Assembly (NCBI GenBank): GCA_001798105.1
Contig: MGRI01000059.1
Coordinates: 1 to 6,596, forward strand
Source: Deltaproteobacteria bacterium RIFCSPHIGHO2_02_FULL_40_11
Lineage (GTDB): Bacteria; Bdellovibrionota; JACOXK01; 2-02-FULL-40-11
DNA length: 6,596 bases
Direction: 5' to 3'
The notes beneath the pieces were generated by a model. The model saw only the letters and a program-made list of their open reading frames with translations. It had not been told where the DNA came from and did no database searches. Made by a program: the position numbers and the translations under genes. Of the stretch, positions 1-4,523 are shown in pieces. Within the stretch, counting starts at the first letter, position 1. Every line of letters starts with the position of its first letter.

Positions 1-224
1 ATCCTGATCACGGCAGCGTCAAATCCCTTTATCATCTGACCGGCGCCTGCCTCGAATTCTAAAGGCGCCCTGCCGGCAGAGCTGTCGAACACAGTGCTGT
101 CCTCAAGTGTGCCCGTATACTCGACAGCTATACGGTCGCCTTTCTCTATGGATATTGATTGCATGTCGTTTACACACCCCAGTGAAAGAAATATCAGCAG
201 GAGCCCGGCAAGAACAGCTTTCAT
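1..224 (-). CDS. FKBP-type peptidyl-prolyl cis-trans isomerase, lipoprotein (3' end off window)
   Basis: This is the N-terminal 74 residues of a protein that catalyses cis-trans isomerisation of X-Pro bonds and would assist folding of exported proteins. Residues 1-16 form a short signal peptide ending in a lipobox (LSLGC, Cys17), so the mature protein is probably lipid-anchored on the outer face of the membrane. The FKBP fold starts around residue 27. KGD (28-30), EYTG (35-38), VFDSS (45-49), the PLEF strand (54-57) and GQMIKGFD (62-69) match the family, including the usual pocket residues Tyr36, Phe46, Asp47 and Ile65. The chosen ATG is the first codon of the signal peptide and has no Shine-Dalgarno; a T/A box about 27 nt upstream suggests a leaderless message. 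The C-terminal part is missing only because the window ends. The family assignment is firm; whether it is SlyD-like with an insert-in-flap domain cannot be seen. Confidence 0.92.
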   Translation of the reverse strand, partial: MKAVLAGLLLIFLSLGCVNDMQSISIEKGDRIAVEYTGTLEDSTVFDSSAGRAPLEFEAGAGQMIKGFDAAVIR

Positions 225-247
225 TCTGGTTATTTTGAATGGCGCTG

Positions 248-256
248 TTTAAAAAA
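248..256 (-). promoter_or_regulatory. Candidate TATA box for the FKBP gene
   Basis: Read on the minus strand this is TTTTTTAAA, centred about 27 nt before the A of the FKBP start codon, as expected for a leaderless archaeal transcript. A second, better-looking A/T box (minus strand CTTATATTTATATC, 285-298) lies further upstream and would give a leader of about 38 nt. Sequence alone does not decide between them. Confidence 0.45.
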
Positions 257-326
257 TGATGTGCGCCAGTTCCGACGACATCTTGATATAAATATAAGCA
301 GTTGGTTTCAGGCGCATTCAAGATGA

Positions 327-773
327 CTAGTGCGTCACTGCGCAGCGTCCCGATTCTCTGGCGAGATCTGTCAGAAATAGTCCGCCGTCACCCGGAAAGA
401 AGTCGACTACGACGTTGAAAATGCGGCAGCCGTCTTGTATGTCGCTCGGAAAAATAAGGCTTTCTTCAGTTAAGTGCTCGGTGCTGACCTCAAGCCTGCC
501 TGACGTGTCAATAAGATCCGCATGTTTTTTGTCAATTGATTCGTATTTACAAGTTGGAAACATAACCCTAACATAACACCCCTTCAGAAATTTCTCGTAA
601 AGCGTTCTCGAATATTCTATGTGATGTTTGTACTCAGAGAAATCTGCAATATTTGAGGCTTCATATCTAGGGAAGTGTGGATCAGAATCTAATAAGTATC
701 TAAAACGCACTAACAGCCGCGGCACACCACTTTGAAGCATTTGCGCGGCATGCAGCTCCCGCAAATCTATCAT
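327..773 (-). CDS. Hypothetical protein, 148 aa
   Basis: I do not recognise this protein. It reads as a soluble mixed alpha/beta protein: no signal peptide or membrane segment, many aromatic residues, and four cysteines (66, 75, 116, 144). The N-terminal half (about 36-65) is charged and probably helical. The C-terminal half has hydrophobic strands (FNVVVDFFPGDGG, 119-131). The frame stays open to a GTG at 821, but a strong TATA box (801-808) lies inside that extension and the ATG at 773 sits about 31 nt downstream of it, so 773 is the better start and the message would be almost leaderless. No Shine-Dalgarno is present. It lies upstream of, and in the same direction as, the FKBP gene but is separated from it by about 100 bases containing that gene's own promoter, so the two need not be an operon. 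Confidence 0.62.
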   Translation of the reverse strand: MIDLRELHAAQMLQSGVPRLLVRFRYLLDSDPHFPRYEASNIADFSEYKHHIEYSRTLYEKFLKGCYVRVMFPTCKYESIDKKHADLIDTSGRLEVSTEHLTEESLIFPSDIQDGCRIFNVVVDFFPGDGGLFLTDLARESGRCAVTH

Positions 774-800
774 AAACCCCAATATACTTGTATGGCATAA

Positions 801-808
801 TATATAAA
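801..808 (-). promoter_or_regulatory. TATA box, hypothetical 148-aa gene
   Basis: The minus-strand sequence is TTTATATA, close to the archaeal consensus, with a purine-containing stretch (AAAAAATC) upstream that could act as BRE. It is centred about 31 nt upstream of ATG 773, which predicts a transcript start a few bases before that codon. This is the main reason for rejecting the GTG at 821. Confidence 0.65.
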
Positions 809-909
809 GATTTTTTATCACTTAAAAGTAACATAAAATAGGTAGTCAGCGGGGGAAACTTGGTATCATTGGTTTGACTTTGGGCATATCATCTTGAATA
901 TGCCGCAAA

Positions 910-918
910 CTTATTTTA
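910..918 (+). promoter_or_regulatory. TATA box, M23-like lipoprotein gene
   Basis: CTTATTTTA is centred about 26 nt upstream of ATG 940, the spacing expected if transcription begins at or next to the start codon. No Shine-Dalgarno lies between the box and the gene. The interval 774-939 thus holds two divergent promoters about 100 bases apart and nothing else I can identify. Confidence 0.55.
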
Positions 919-939
919 GTGACTGTGTAGATTACAATT

Positions 940-1956
940 ATGATGAAAAAAGCGCTTGTTCTGCTTGCAGTTTTCGTAGCTTTGATTTCTGGATGCGTGT
1001 CAGACACGCCTGTTGTGGCGCCTCTTACCGATGAAGCTGGCACAAATGCTTATGCCGACGCGGAACAGGTCAGGTCGCGGTTACAGATAGCCATTGCGTC
1101 CGGCGGAATGTCGCCTGAAGCGTACATCGAGATAGGCGATAAAATCAATTCCCTGGAAAACAGCGGCTACGACACCGGGGAGCTCAGGCAGCTTCTTTCA
1201 CAAACTCCTGTCGGCGGCCAGGAAAATGCTGCTACATACAATGAACCTGAAACATTGCCCCAGACATCTGAAGAAAATATTAATTCGCTAGCGCCTCAGG
1301 TTGTTACATGGCACTACAGAAATGGGAAATGGGCGCCTGATGGCGAGCCGCCTGCCTGCCCTGATAAGCTGGTGCTGCAAGCCCCGGTAGACTTGAGGCT
1401 GCCTACGTCCGTGCTTTATCCGGGACAGGTCAGGGGCGGAGATTTCAAGCCTCATGGCGGATTCAGGACAGATGATACAGACGGTCCTGTGGAGGTCACG
1501 GCCCCGCTGCAAGGTTATCTGAAGTCAGCGGCATATTTCACTGACAGCGCCGGTGATCATTACATGTTTGATATACAGCACCAGTGCGGAATAATGTACA
1601 GATTAGGGCATCTGGGTGCTGTACCTCCAAAATTCCAGGCGGTTGTAGACAAAATACCAAAAGGCGGGTTTGGCGACTCGCGAACATATGAAGTCGGGCC
1701 GGTTTTTGTGGAGCTGGGGGAAGTAATAGCGACAGATACGCAGTGGTCGACGGGTTTCGACTGGGGTGTTTATGACCTAAGAAAAGAGAACGAAGCGTCC
1801 CAAGATCCTGCTTTTCGAGAGGCGCATAAAGATGAGCCGTGGCAGGCATATCACGCTTTATGCTGGTTTGATTACCTGCCATCAGATCAAGAACAGATAG
1901 TAAGAAGCTTGCCGGCAGCCGACGGCGTCTCTGGAAAGACTAGCGCTTATTGTTAG
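940..1956 (+). CDS. Lipoprotein with degenerate M23 (LytM-like) peptidase domain, 338 aa
   Basis: Residues 1-18 are a signal peptide (MMKK then a hydrophobic core) with lipobox LISGC (Cys19), so the protein is probably exported and lipid-anchored. Residues 20-115 form a polar, helical and then flexible region. Residues 119-139 (VVTWHYRNGKW) begin a folded part, and 160-285 resemble the M23 beta-sheet fold: PHGGFRTDD (171-179) stands where HxGxD occurs, VEVTAPLQGYL (184-194) is the usual V.aP..G.v strand, FDIQHQCGIMYRLGHL (210-225) matches the i.H..G..y..HL segment, and VFVELGEVIAT (255-265) matches V..G..ia. The following HLHFEV motif is replaced by FDWGVYDLR (273-281), so two conserved histidines are gone and peptidase activity is unlikely. 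Cysteines 140, 216, 308 and 338 (last residue) could form disulfides. The C-terminal WFDYLP and SGKTSAYC look family-conserved from memory, unverified. ATG 940 is preferred over 943 because of the promoter spacing. Confidence 0.88.
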   Translation: MMKKALVLLAVFVALISGCVSDTPVVAPLTDEAGTNAYADAEQVRSRLQIAIASGGMSPEAYIEIGDKINSLENSGYDTGELRQLLSQTPVGGQENAATYNEPETLPQTSEENINSLAPQVVTWHYRNGKWAPDGEPPACPDKLVLQAPVDLRLPTSVLYPGQVRGGDFKPHGGFRTDDTDGPVEVTAPLQGYLKSAAYFTDSAGDHYMFDIQHQCGIMYRLGHLGAVPPKFQAVVDKIPKGGFGDSRTYEVGPVFVELGEVIATDTQWSTGFDWGVYDLRKENEASQDPAFREAHKDEPWQAYHALCWFDYLPSDQEQIVRSLPAADGVSGKTSAYC

Positions 1957-1969
1957 ACGCTTTGAAAGC

Positions 1970-2024
1970 CGTATGGAGAAGTCATACGAAACGCACATAG
2001 CCTCAGCGCCGTTAATATTTTTTT
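1970..2024 (+). terminator. Probable terminator of the M23-like lipoprotein gene
   Basis: A 6-bp hairpin (CGTATG at 1970-1975 pairing with CATACG at 1983-1988) starts 14 bases after the stop codon and is followed about 30 bases later by seven T residues (2018-2024). Archaeal termination depends mainly on the T-tract, so the T-run is the stronger part of this call. Confidence 0.5.
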
Positions 2025-2055
2025 CCAACCATAGAATGTTATCTTAGATTCATTG

Positions 2056-2079
2056 AAAACTGCCATCTTCAGATGGCAG
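2056..2079 (-). terminator. Hairpin plus T-run at the end of the hemerythrin operon
   Basis: A perfect 8-bp stem with a 4-nt loop (CTGCCATC at 2060-2067, GATGGCAG at 2072-2079) is followed on the minus strand by TTTT (2056-2059), giving an intrinsic-terminator shape for transcripts coming from the minus-strand operon. On the plus strand no T-run follows. It lies in the gap between convergent genes. Confidence 0.5.
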
Positions 2080-2141
2080 ATGAAACACACTTTGGGTCAC
2101 TGTATATACTCTTTTACCGCAAAACTGAATTACTCATTCTA

Positions 2142-2225
2142 TCATAGAACCTGCATGCTTCCTGTGCTTGAAATCCCGTCAAGCCTTTTATGATTGGCTT
2201 CCATGAAATCCTTTATGGCATTCAT
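2142..2225 (-). pseudogene. Remnant of a second hemerythrin (HHE) gene
   Basis: Twelve bases after the stop of the hemerythrin gene an ATG opens a 27-codon frame. Its first residues, NAIKDFMEANHKRLDGI (2-18), align with NKVLEFMEKDHDRLDKI (4-20) of the upstream gene, including the first iron-ligand histidine in the H.RLD motif. After that the similarity fades (SSTGSMQVL) and the frame stops at 2142. A +1 shift there gives YDRMSNSVLR before another stop, weakly like the next helix. I read it as the truncated start of a tandem paralogue. It could instead be a real 27-aa peptide, which I consider less likely. Confidence 0.6.
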
Positions 2226-2237
2226 GTTTTCACTTTG

Positions 2238-2711
2238 CTATTCGCAGCATTTGTTGTACTTCTCAGGAGGAAGATTCTTCATTTTCAGAAAAGCTTTTGT
2301 TCTTTCCTGCTCGTTGGTTTCCTTATCTATCCACGGATAAAGCACATTTTCTTCCTTGTAGTTGTGTCCCTTCAGAACTTCCAGAAGACCATCTTCTAGC
2401 TCGTCAATCCCGTCCGCGTTCCCTTCTACGACTTTCTTGTGTATCTCTTCGAGGAAGCCCTTTATCTGGCGATGCTCCAACCTCATCACCGATGTAGGCC
2501 CGCTATCACGCATCCCGGTTTCCTTCTCGAAGATAGGAAACAATATCTCTTCCTCCCAGACTATGTGTCTCTGAAGACCTGTCTTGAAATCGTGGAACAT
2601 CGGCCTTGCCTTCGGCATGCTTGTGTCCTTTGTTTTCCGGAATTCCTCAAAGATTTTGTCCAGCCTGTCGTGATCCTTTTCCATAAATTCCAGCACTTTA
2701 TTTGAGCTCAT
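2238..2711 (-). CDS. Hemerythrin HHE-domain protein, 157 aa
   Basis: A single hemerythrin-like four-helix bundle that would bind a non-haem di-iron centre in the cytoplasm. Candidate ligands are all in place: His14 (KDHDRL), His49 and Glu53 in HIVWEEE, His80 (LEHRQI), and His116 with Glu120 in HNYKEEN. Both ..E..LFP / ..E..LYP segments following the HxxxE motifs are typical. Family members bind O2 or NO, store iron or repair oxidised iron-sulfur centres; which applies here cannot be told. The C-terminus carries a CysCys pair (155-156) outside the bundle. Start ATG 2711 overlaps the nitroreductase stop as ATGA and has a strong Shine-Dalgarno (AAAGGAGGT, 6-nt spacer), so translation is probably coupled. 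A short remnant resembling its own N-terminus follows 12 bases downstream. Confidence 0.95.
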   Translation of the reverse strand: MSSNKVLEFMEKDHDRLDKIFEEFRKTKDTSMPKARPMFHDFKTGLQRHIVWEEEILFPIFEKETGMRDSGPTSVMRLEHRQIKGFLEEIHKKVVEGNADGIDELEDGLLEVLKGHNYKEENVLYPWIDKETNEQERTKAFLKMKNLPPEKYNKCCE

Positions 2712-3244
2712 TTTTTTACCTCCTTTGAGCCATATTTTTCGTATGAGACCATCTCAGAAAGCTGTTTTCTTGGGACTTCTTCATGATGCTCTGCCTTGGA
2801 ATAGCCCAGCGCTAGGCACCCGATTACTTTTTGATCAGTCGGTATCTCAAGAATTTTCTCTGTCTTGGGCTCGTCGAGTGTGACCCAGCAACCACCAAGG
2901 CCAAAATTCCATACAGTTAGCCACATGTTTTGTAACGCACAAGCCCCACTGTACAGATGCTGCTCGTGCTCGAAAAGCCACTCATCTACCCTTGCTTTCT
3001 TTTCAACAGTAACCACAATAATCACTTTTGCATGCGACAGAAAAGTGCCGTGATGAGCATAAGTCATCAGCTCTTTTATGGTTTCGTGATTTTTGATCAC
3101 TACAAAATGCCAGGGCTGCGAATTTAGAGGGCTTGGTGCATGTCGCCCGGCTTCTAGAATTCTATTTAGCATTTCATATGGCACATCTTTTTCTGACCAG
3201 TCTCTTACGCTTCGTCTTGTCAATATTGCATCTATCGTATCCAT
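2708..3244 (-). CDS. Nitroreductase-family FMN oxidoreductase, 178 aa
   Basis: A flavin enzyme that would reduce quinones, nitro compounds or related electron acceptors with NAD(P)H, normally as a cytoplasmic dimer; the natural substrate is not predictable. Motifs in order are RRSVRDWS (10-17, FMN phosphate contact), APSPLNSQPWHFVV (36-49, flavin and dimer site), the helix ACALQNMWLTVWNFGLGGCWV (101-121, with the GLGG flavin loop) and the C-terminal strand VIGCLALGYSK (140-150). Length and motif order match short archaeal and bacterial members. It is the first gene of a two-gene unit with the hemerythrin, whose start codon it overlaps. It has a Shine-Dalgarno (GGAGGAG) and, unlike most genes here, an apparent leader of about 60 nt. 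Confidence 0.94.
   Translation of the reverse strand: MDTIDAILTRRSVRDWSEKDVPYEMLNRILEAGRHAPSPLNSQPWHFVVIKNHETIKELMTYAHHGTFLSHAKVIIVVTVEKKARVDEWLFEHEQHLYSGACALQNMWLTVWNFGLGGCWVTLDEPKTEKILEIPTDQKVIGCLALGYSKAEHHEEVPRKQLSEMVSYEKYGSKEVKK
2718..2726 (-). promoter_or_regulatory. Strong Shine-Dalgarno for the hemerythrin gene
   Basis: AAAGGAGGT on the minus strand, six bases before ATG 2711. It lies inside the last codons of the nitroreductase gene (encoding ..KEV..), so ribosomes finishing that gene can restart at once. Its presence contrasts with the SD-less starts of most other genes in the window. Confidence 0.85.
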
Positions 3245-3252
3245 GACATCAT

Positions 3253-3259
3253 CTCCTCC
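3253..3259 (-). promoter_or_regulatory. Shine-Dalgarno for the nitroreductase gene
   Basis: GGAGGAG on the minus strand, eight bases before ATG 3244. It supports that ATG as the start of the operon's first gene. Confidence 0.75.
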
Positions 3260-3328
3260 GCCTGCACATTTTGCAGTATTTTTTCATATGATTATCAACA
3301 ATATCCAGCAATGGCAGTATTGTTTCTT

Positions 3329-3336
3329 TATTTATA
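3329..3336 (-). promoter_or_regulatory. Candidate TATA box of the nitroreductase-hemerythrin operon
   Basis: TATAAATA on the minus strand within CTATAAATAAAG. Transcription would begin near 3306, leaving a leader of about 60 nt that includes the Shine-Dalgarno. An inverted repeat (ACCAAGT/ACTTGGT) lies just upstream. Confidence 0.45.
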
Positions 3337-3340
3337 GTAA

Positions 3341-3371
3341 ACCAAGTAAAGAATCTGGATATTAACTTGGT
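3341..3371. repeat. Inverted repeat next to the operon's TATA box
   Basis: ACCAAGT (3341-3347) and ACTTGGT (3365-3371) are perfect complements separated by 17 bases. The near arm ends four bases upstream of the TATA box of the nitroreductase operon, a position suited to an activator or repressor site. It also lies just after the stop codon of the transposase fragment, so it could instead be a hairpin at the end of that transcript or part of the IS end. Confidence 0.4.
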
Positions 3372-3387
3372 CAGCTATAAATGTTAA

Positions 3388-3780
3388 TCAACAGCCCCAT
3401 ACGAGGCCACTTCTTTGTTTAGCTCTGAATACTTCTAGCGGAGTCAAATATTTAATGCCGCTATGCGGCGTGTTGTTGTACTCTTTCTGGAAATGCTTTA
3501 GCAGTTCGTTCATGTGGTCCAAGTTTCTGACTTCGTGTTTGTTCAGGAATTTCTTGACTTTCTTTACGACAGCTTCAACTTTGCCATTACATTTCGGGTT
3601 GTATGGTCTTGTGTGAATGCTTTTCACATCAAGAGCTTTGCATTCTTCGCCGAAACTCTTTGTGTATACTTTTCCACAGTCACTTAGAAATGCCTTGAAT
3701 CCTCCTGATGATTTGTACGCTGTTCTCAAGTTGTCGTTTGTGTTCTCCTGATTTGCGTTGTAATGAATGTCCGGACGCAT
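3388..3780 (-). pseudogene. Truncated DDE (rve-type) transposase, C-terminal part, IS481/IS3-like
   Basis: The 130-aa product is the C-terminal part of an integrase-fold transposase. LSDCG (32-36) carries the second catalytic Asp (Asp34). The segment IHTRPYNPKCNGKVEAV (55-71) carries the catalytic Glu (Glu69) in the NGkvE motif, and YNNTPHSGIKYLTPLEVF (101-118) is the standard C-terminal block. The first catalytic Asp, the strand before it and the whole N-terminal DNA-binding region are absent, and an in-frame stop lies at 3799-3801, so this cannot be an active enzyme. The ATG has a plausible Shine-Dalgarno (GAGAGGAG), but that lies within the structured region upstream. The sequence TGTTAATCAACA (3382-3393), overlapping the stop, would suit a 5'-TG...CA-3' IS end; I found no matching partner end, so the other side seems lost. 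The exact IS family is uncertain. Confidence 0.82.
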
Positions 3781-3896
3781 AGTAGAGCATCTCCTCTCTT
3801 AGCAGATACAACGAAGACCTTCGGTCTTCGTGTACAGCTCAAAAGGAAGTAATATTTTCTTACTCCTTTTCGAGCTAGTAAAGGAGGACTCTACTA
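3780..3896. repeat. 117-nt nested inverted repeats (three-stem structure)
   Basis: An outer pair, TAGTAGAG (3780-3787) with CTCTACTA (3889-3896), continues as TC/TCCT (3790-3795) with AGGA/GA (3882-3888) around a bulged G. It encloses two hairpins. Hairpin 1 pairs ACGAAGACC (3811-3819) with GGTCTTCGT (3823-3831) around a TTC loop and extends three pairs past a bulge. Hairpin 2 pairs AGCTC-AAAAGG-A-AGTAA (3836-3852) with TTACT-CCTTTT-C-GAGCT (3860-3876), 16 pairs with two single-base bulges. Candidate identities are a miniature transposable element (outer ends flanked by TA), the hairpin end of an IS, the leader of the adjacent transposase fragment on the minus strand, or a structured RNA. The next 60 bases to 3956 contain further short complementary pieces (TAAGC/GCTTA, GGGA/TCCC) and no gene I can identify. 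Confidence 0.65.
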
Positions 3897-4004
3897 CAGT
3901 CAGGAACTAAGCCAACGGGAAGCTGAGGAAAAAAGTCCCCATTATGTAGCTTAAAATTGAGCCTACCTTTAGCTTTTACCCATCAAAGAATCAATACAAT
4001 AGCT

Positions 4005-4012
4005 CATATAAG
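4005..4012 (+). promoter_or_regulatory. Candidate TATA box for the HExxH membrane protein gene
   Basis: CATATAAG is centred about 30 nt upstream of ATG 4038, which would make the message nearly leaderless. A second A/T box, TTTTATAG (4016-4023), is too close to that ATG for the same rule. Confidence 0.42.
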
Positions 4013-4037
4013 GCATTTTATAGACTTAAAGGTTATA

Positions 4038-4523
4038 ATGAAGCATCAAAAGTTCTTATGGATTTATTACAGATTATCAAGAAAGGCTGTTCCTTTTGTC
4101 ATTCTTGCATTCTTTTGGGTAAATTTTCACGAGCTTCTTCACGCTTTAGCTATTTGGTCGCAAGGCTTTACACCTAACTTTCAATTTGAGGTTGTTAGAC
4201 AATCAGTAACCTGTATCGACTGTATAATCAGCGAAGCGTTAATAGCAAGACCTGAACAAATGGTATTCATAGCCTCTTTGCCTTATTTTGTTGGCATTTT
4301 CGCTTTGCTATTTGCCATAGTTGTAAAGAACAAATGGACTTGGCTATTAGGAAATATAATTATTCTTGACACGTTAGTTAATTATTTTTCCACTTCTATT
4401 CCTGGAATAACAACAGATTTCACAATAATGGCAAGATTAGGAAGCCCATTACTGATAATTTTTATTGGGCTTGTCGTAACTTTATTATTCTATTTGCTGA
4501 ACCGTGAAAAGTTCAAGGCTTAA
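4038..4523 (+). CDS. Small membrane protein with HExxH motif, putative intramembrane zinc protease, 161 aa
   Basis: Four hydrophobic segments are visible at about 17-40, 75-96, 100-118 and 137-154. The first contains HELLH (His31, Glu32, His35), the zinc-binding and catalytic motif of gluzincin-type and site-2 (M50) proteases, buried in a membrane helix as in M50. Later, LDTLVNY (110-116) and TDFTIMARLG (126-135) supply Asp111, Asn115 and Asp127; Asp127 is a candidate third zinc ligand, and the order resembles compact M50B-like proteins. A CIDC pair (59-62) lies in the loop between helices 1 and 2. The frame also opens from a TTG at 3957, but that would add 27 polar residues before the ATG and runs through the promoter, so ATG 4038 is preferred. 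It overlaps the next gene tail-to-tail by 11 bases. The protease call rests on motif and topology only. Confidence 0.75.
   Translation: MKHQKFLWIYYRLSRKAVPFVILAFFWVNFHELLHALAIWSQGFTPNFQFEVVRQSVTCIDCIISEALIARPEQMVFIASLPYFVGIFALLFAIVVKNKWTWLLGNIIILDTLVNYFSTSIPGITTDFTIMARLGSPLLIIFIGLVVTLLFYLLNREKFKA

Noticed and set aside
103..321. 72-codon minus-strand frame starting upstream of the FKBP gene
   Set aside because: It overlaps the FKBP signal peptide and domain in another frame, and its product has no recognisable features, while the FKBP frame is a clear family match.
774..821. GTG start extending the 148-aa protein by 16 residues
   Set aside because: The near-consensus TATA box lies inside this extension, and ATG 773 is at leaderless distance from it.
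846..1043. 65-codon minus-strand frame
   Set aside because: It is antisense to the lipoprotein signal peptide and crosses the divergent promoter region; protein evidence favours the plus strand.
1288..1882. Two minus-strand frames inside the M23-like gene
   Set aside because: They are shadows of the plus-strand gene, with His/Arg/Pro-rich products typical of antisense translation.
2078..2128. C/D-box sRNA-like pair (AGATGAA ... CTGA)
   Set aside because: The C box deviates from RTGATGA and no internal D'/C' boxes or terminal stem are present.
2190..2705. Several plus-strand frames across the hemerythrin gene
   Set aside because: They are antisense to an unmistakable hemerythrin with all iron ligands in place.
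2865..3365. Plus-strand frames across the nitroreductase gene
   Set aside because: They are antisense to a gene with clear FMN-binding motifs.
3925..3940. GAGGAAAAAAGTCCCC resembling the conserved GAGGAAAGTCC of RNase P RNA
   Set aside because: It has two extra A residues, and the surrounding sequence lacks the distant ACAGA partner and the P-stems, so a chance likeness is more probable.
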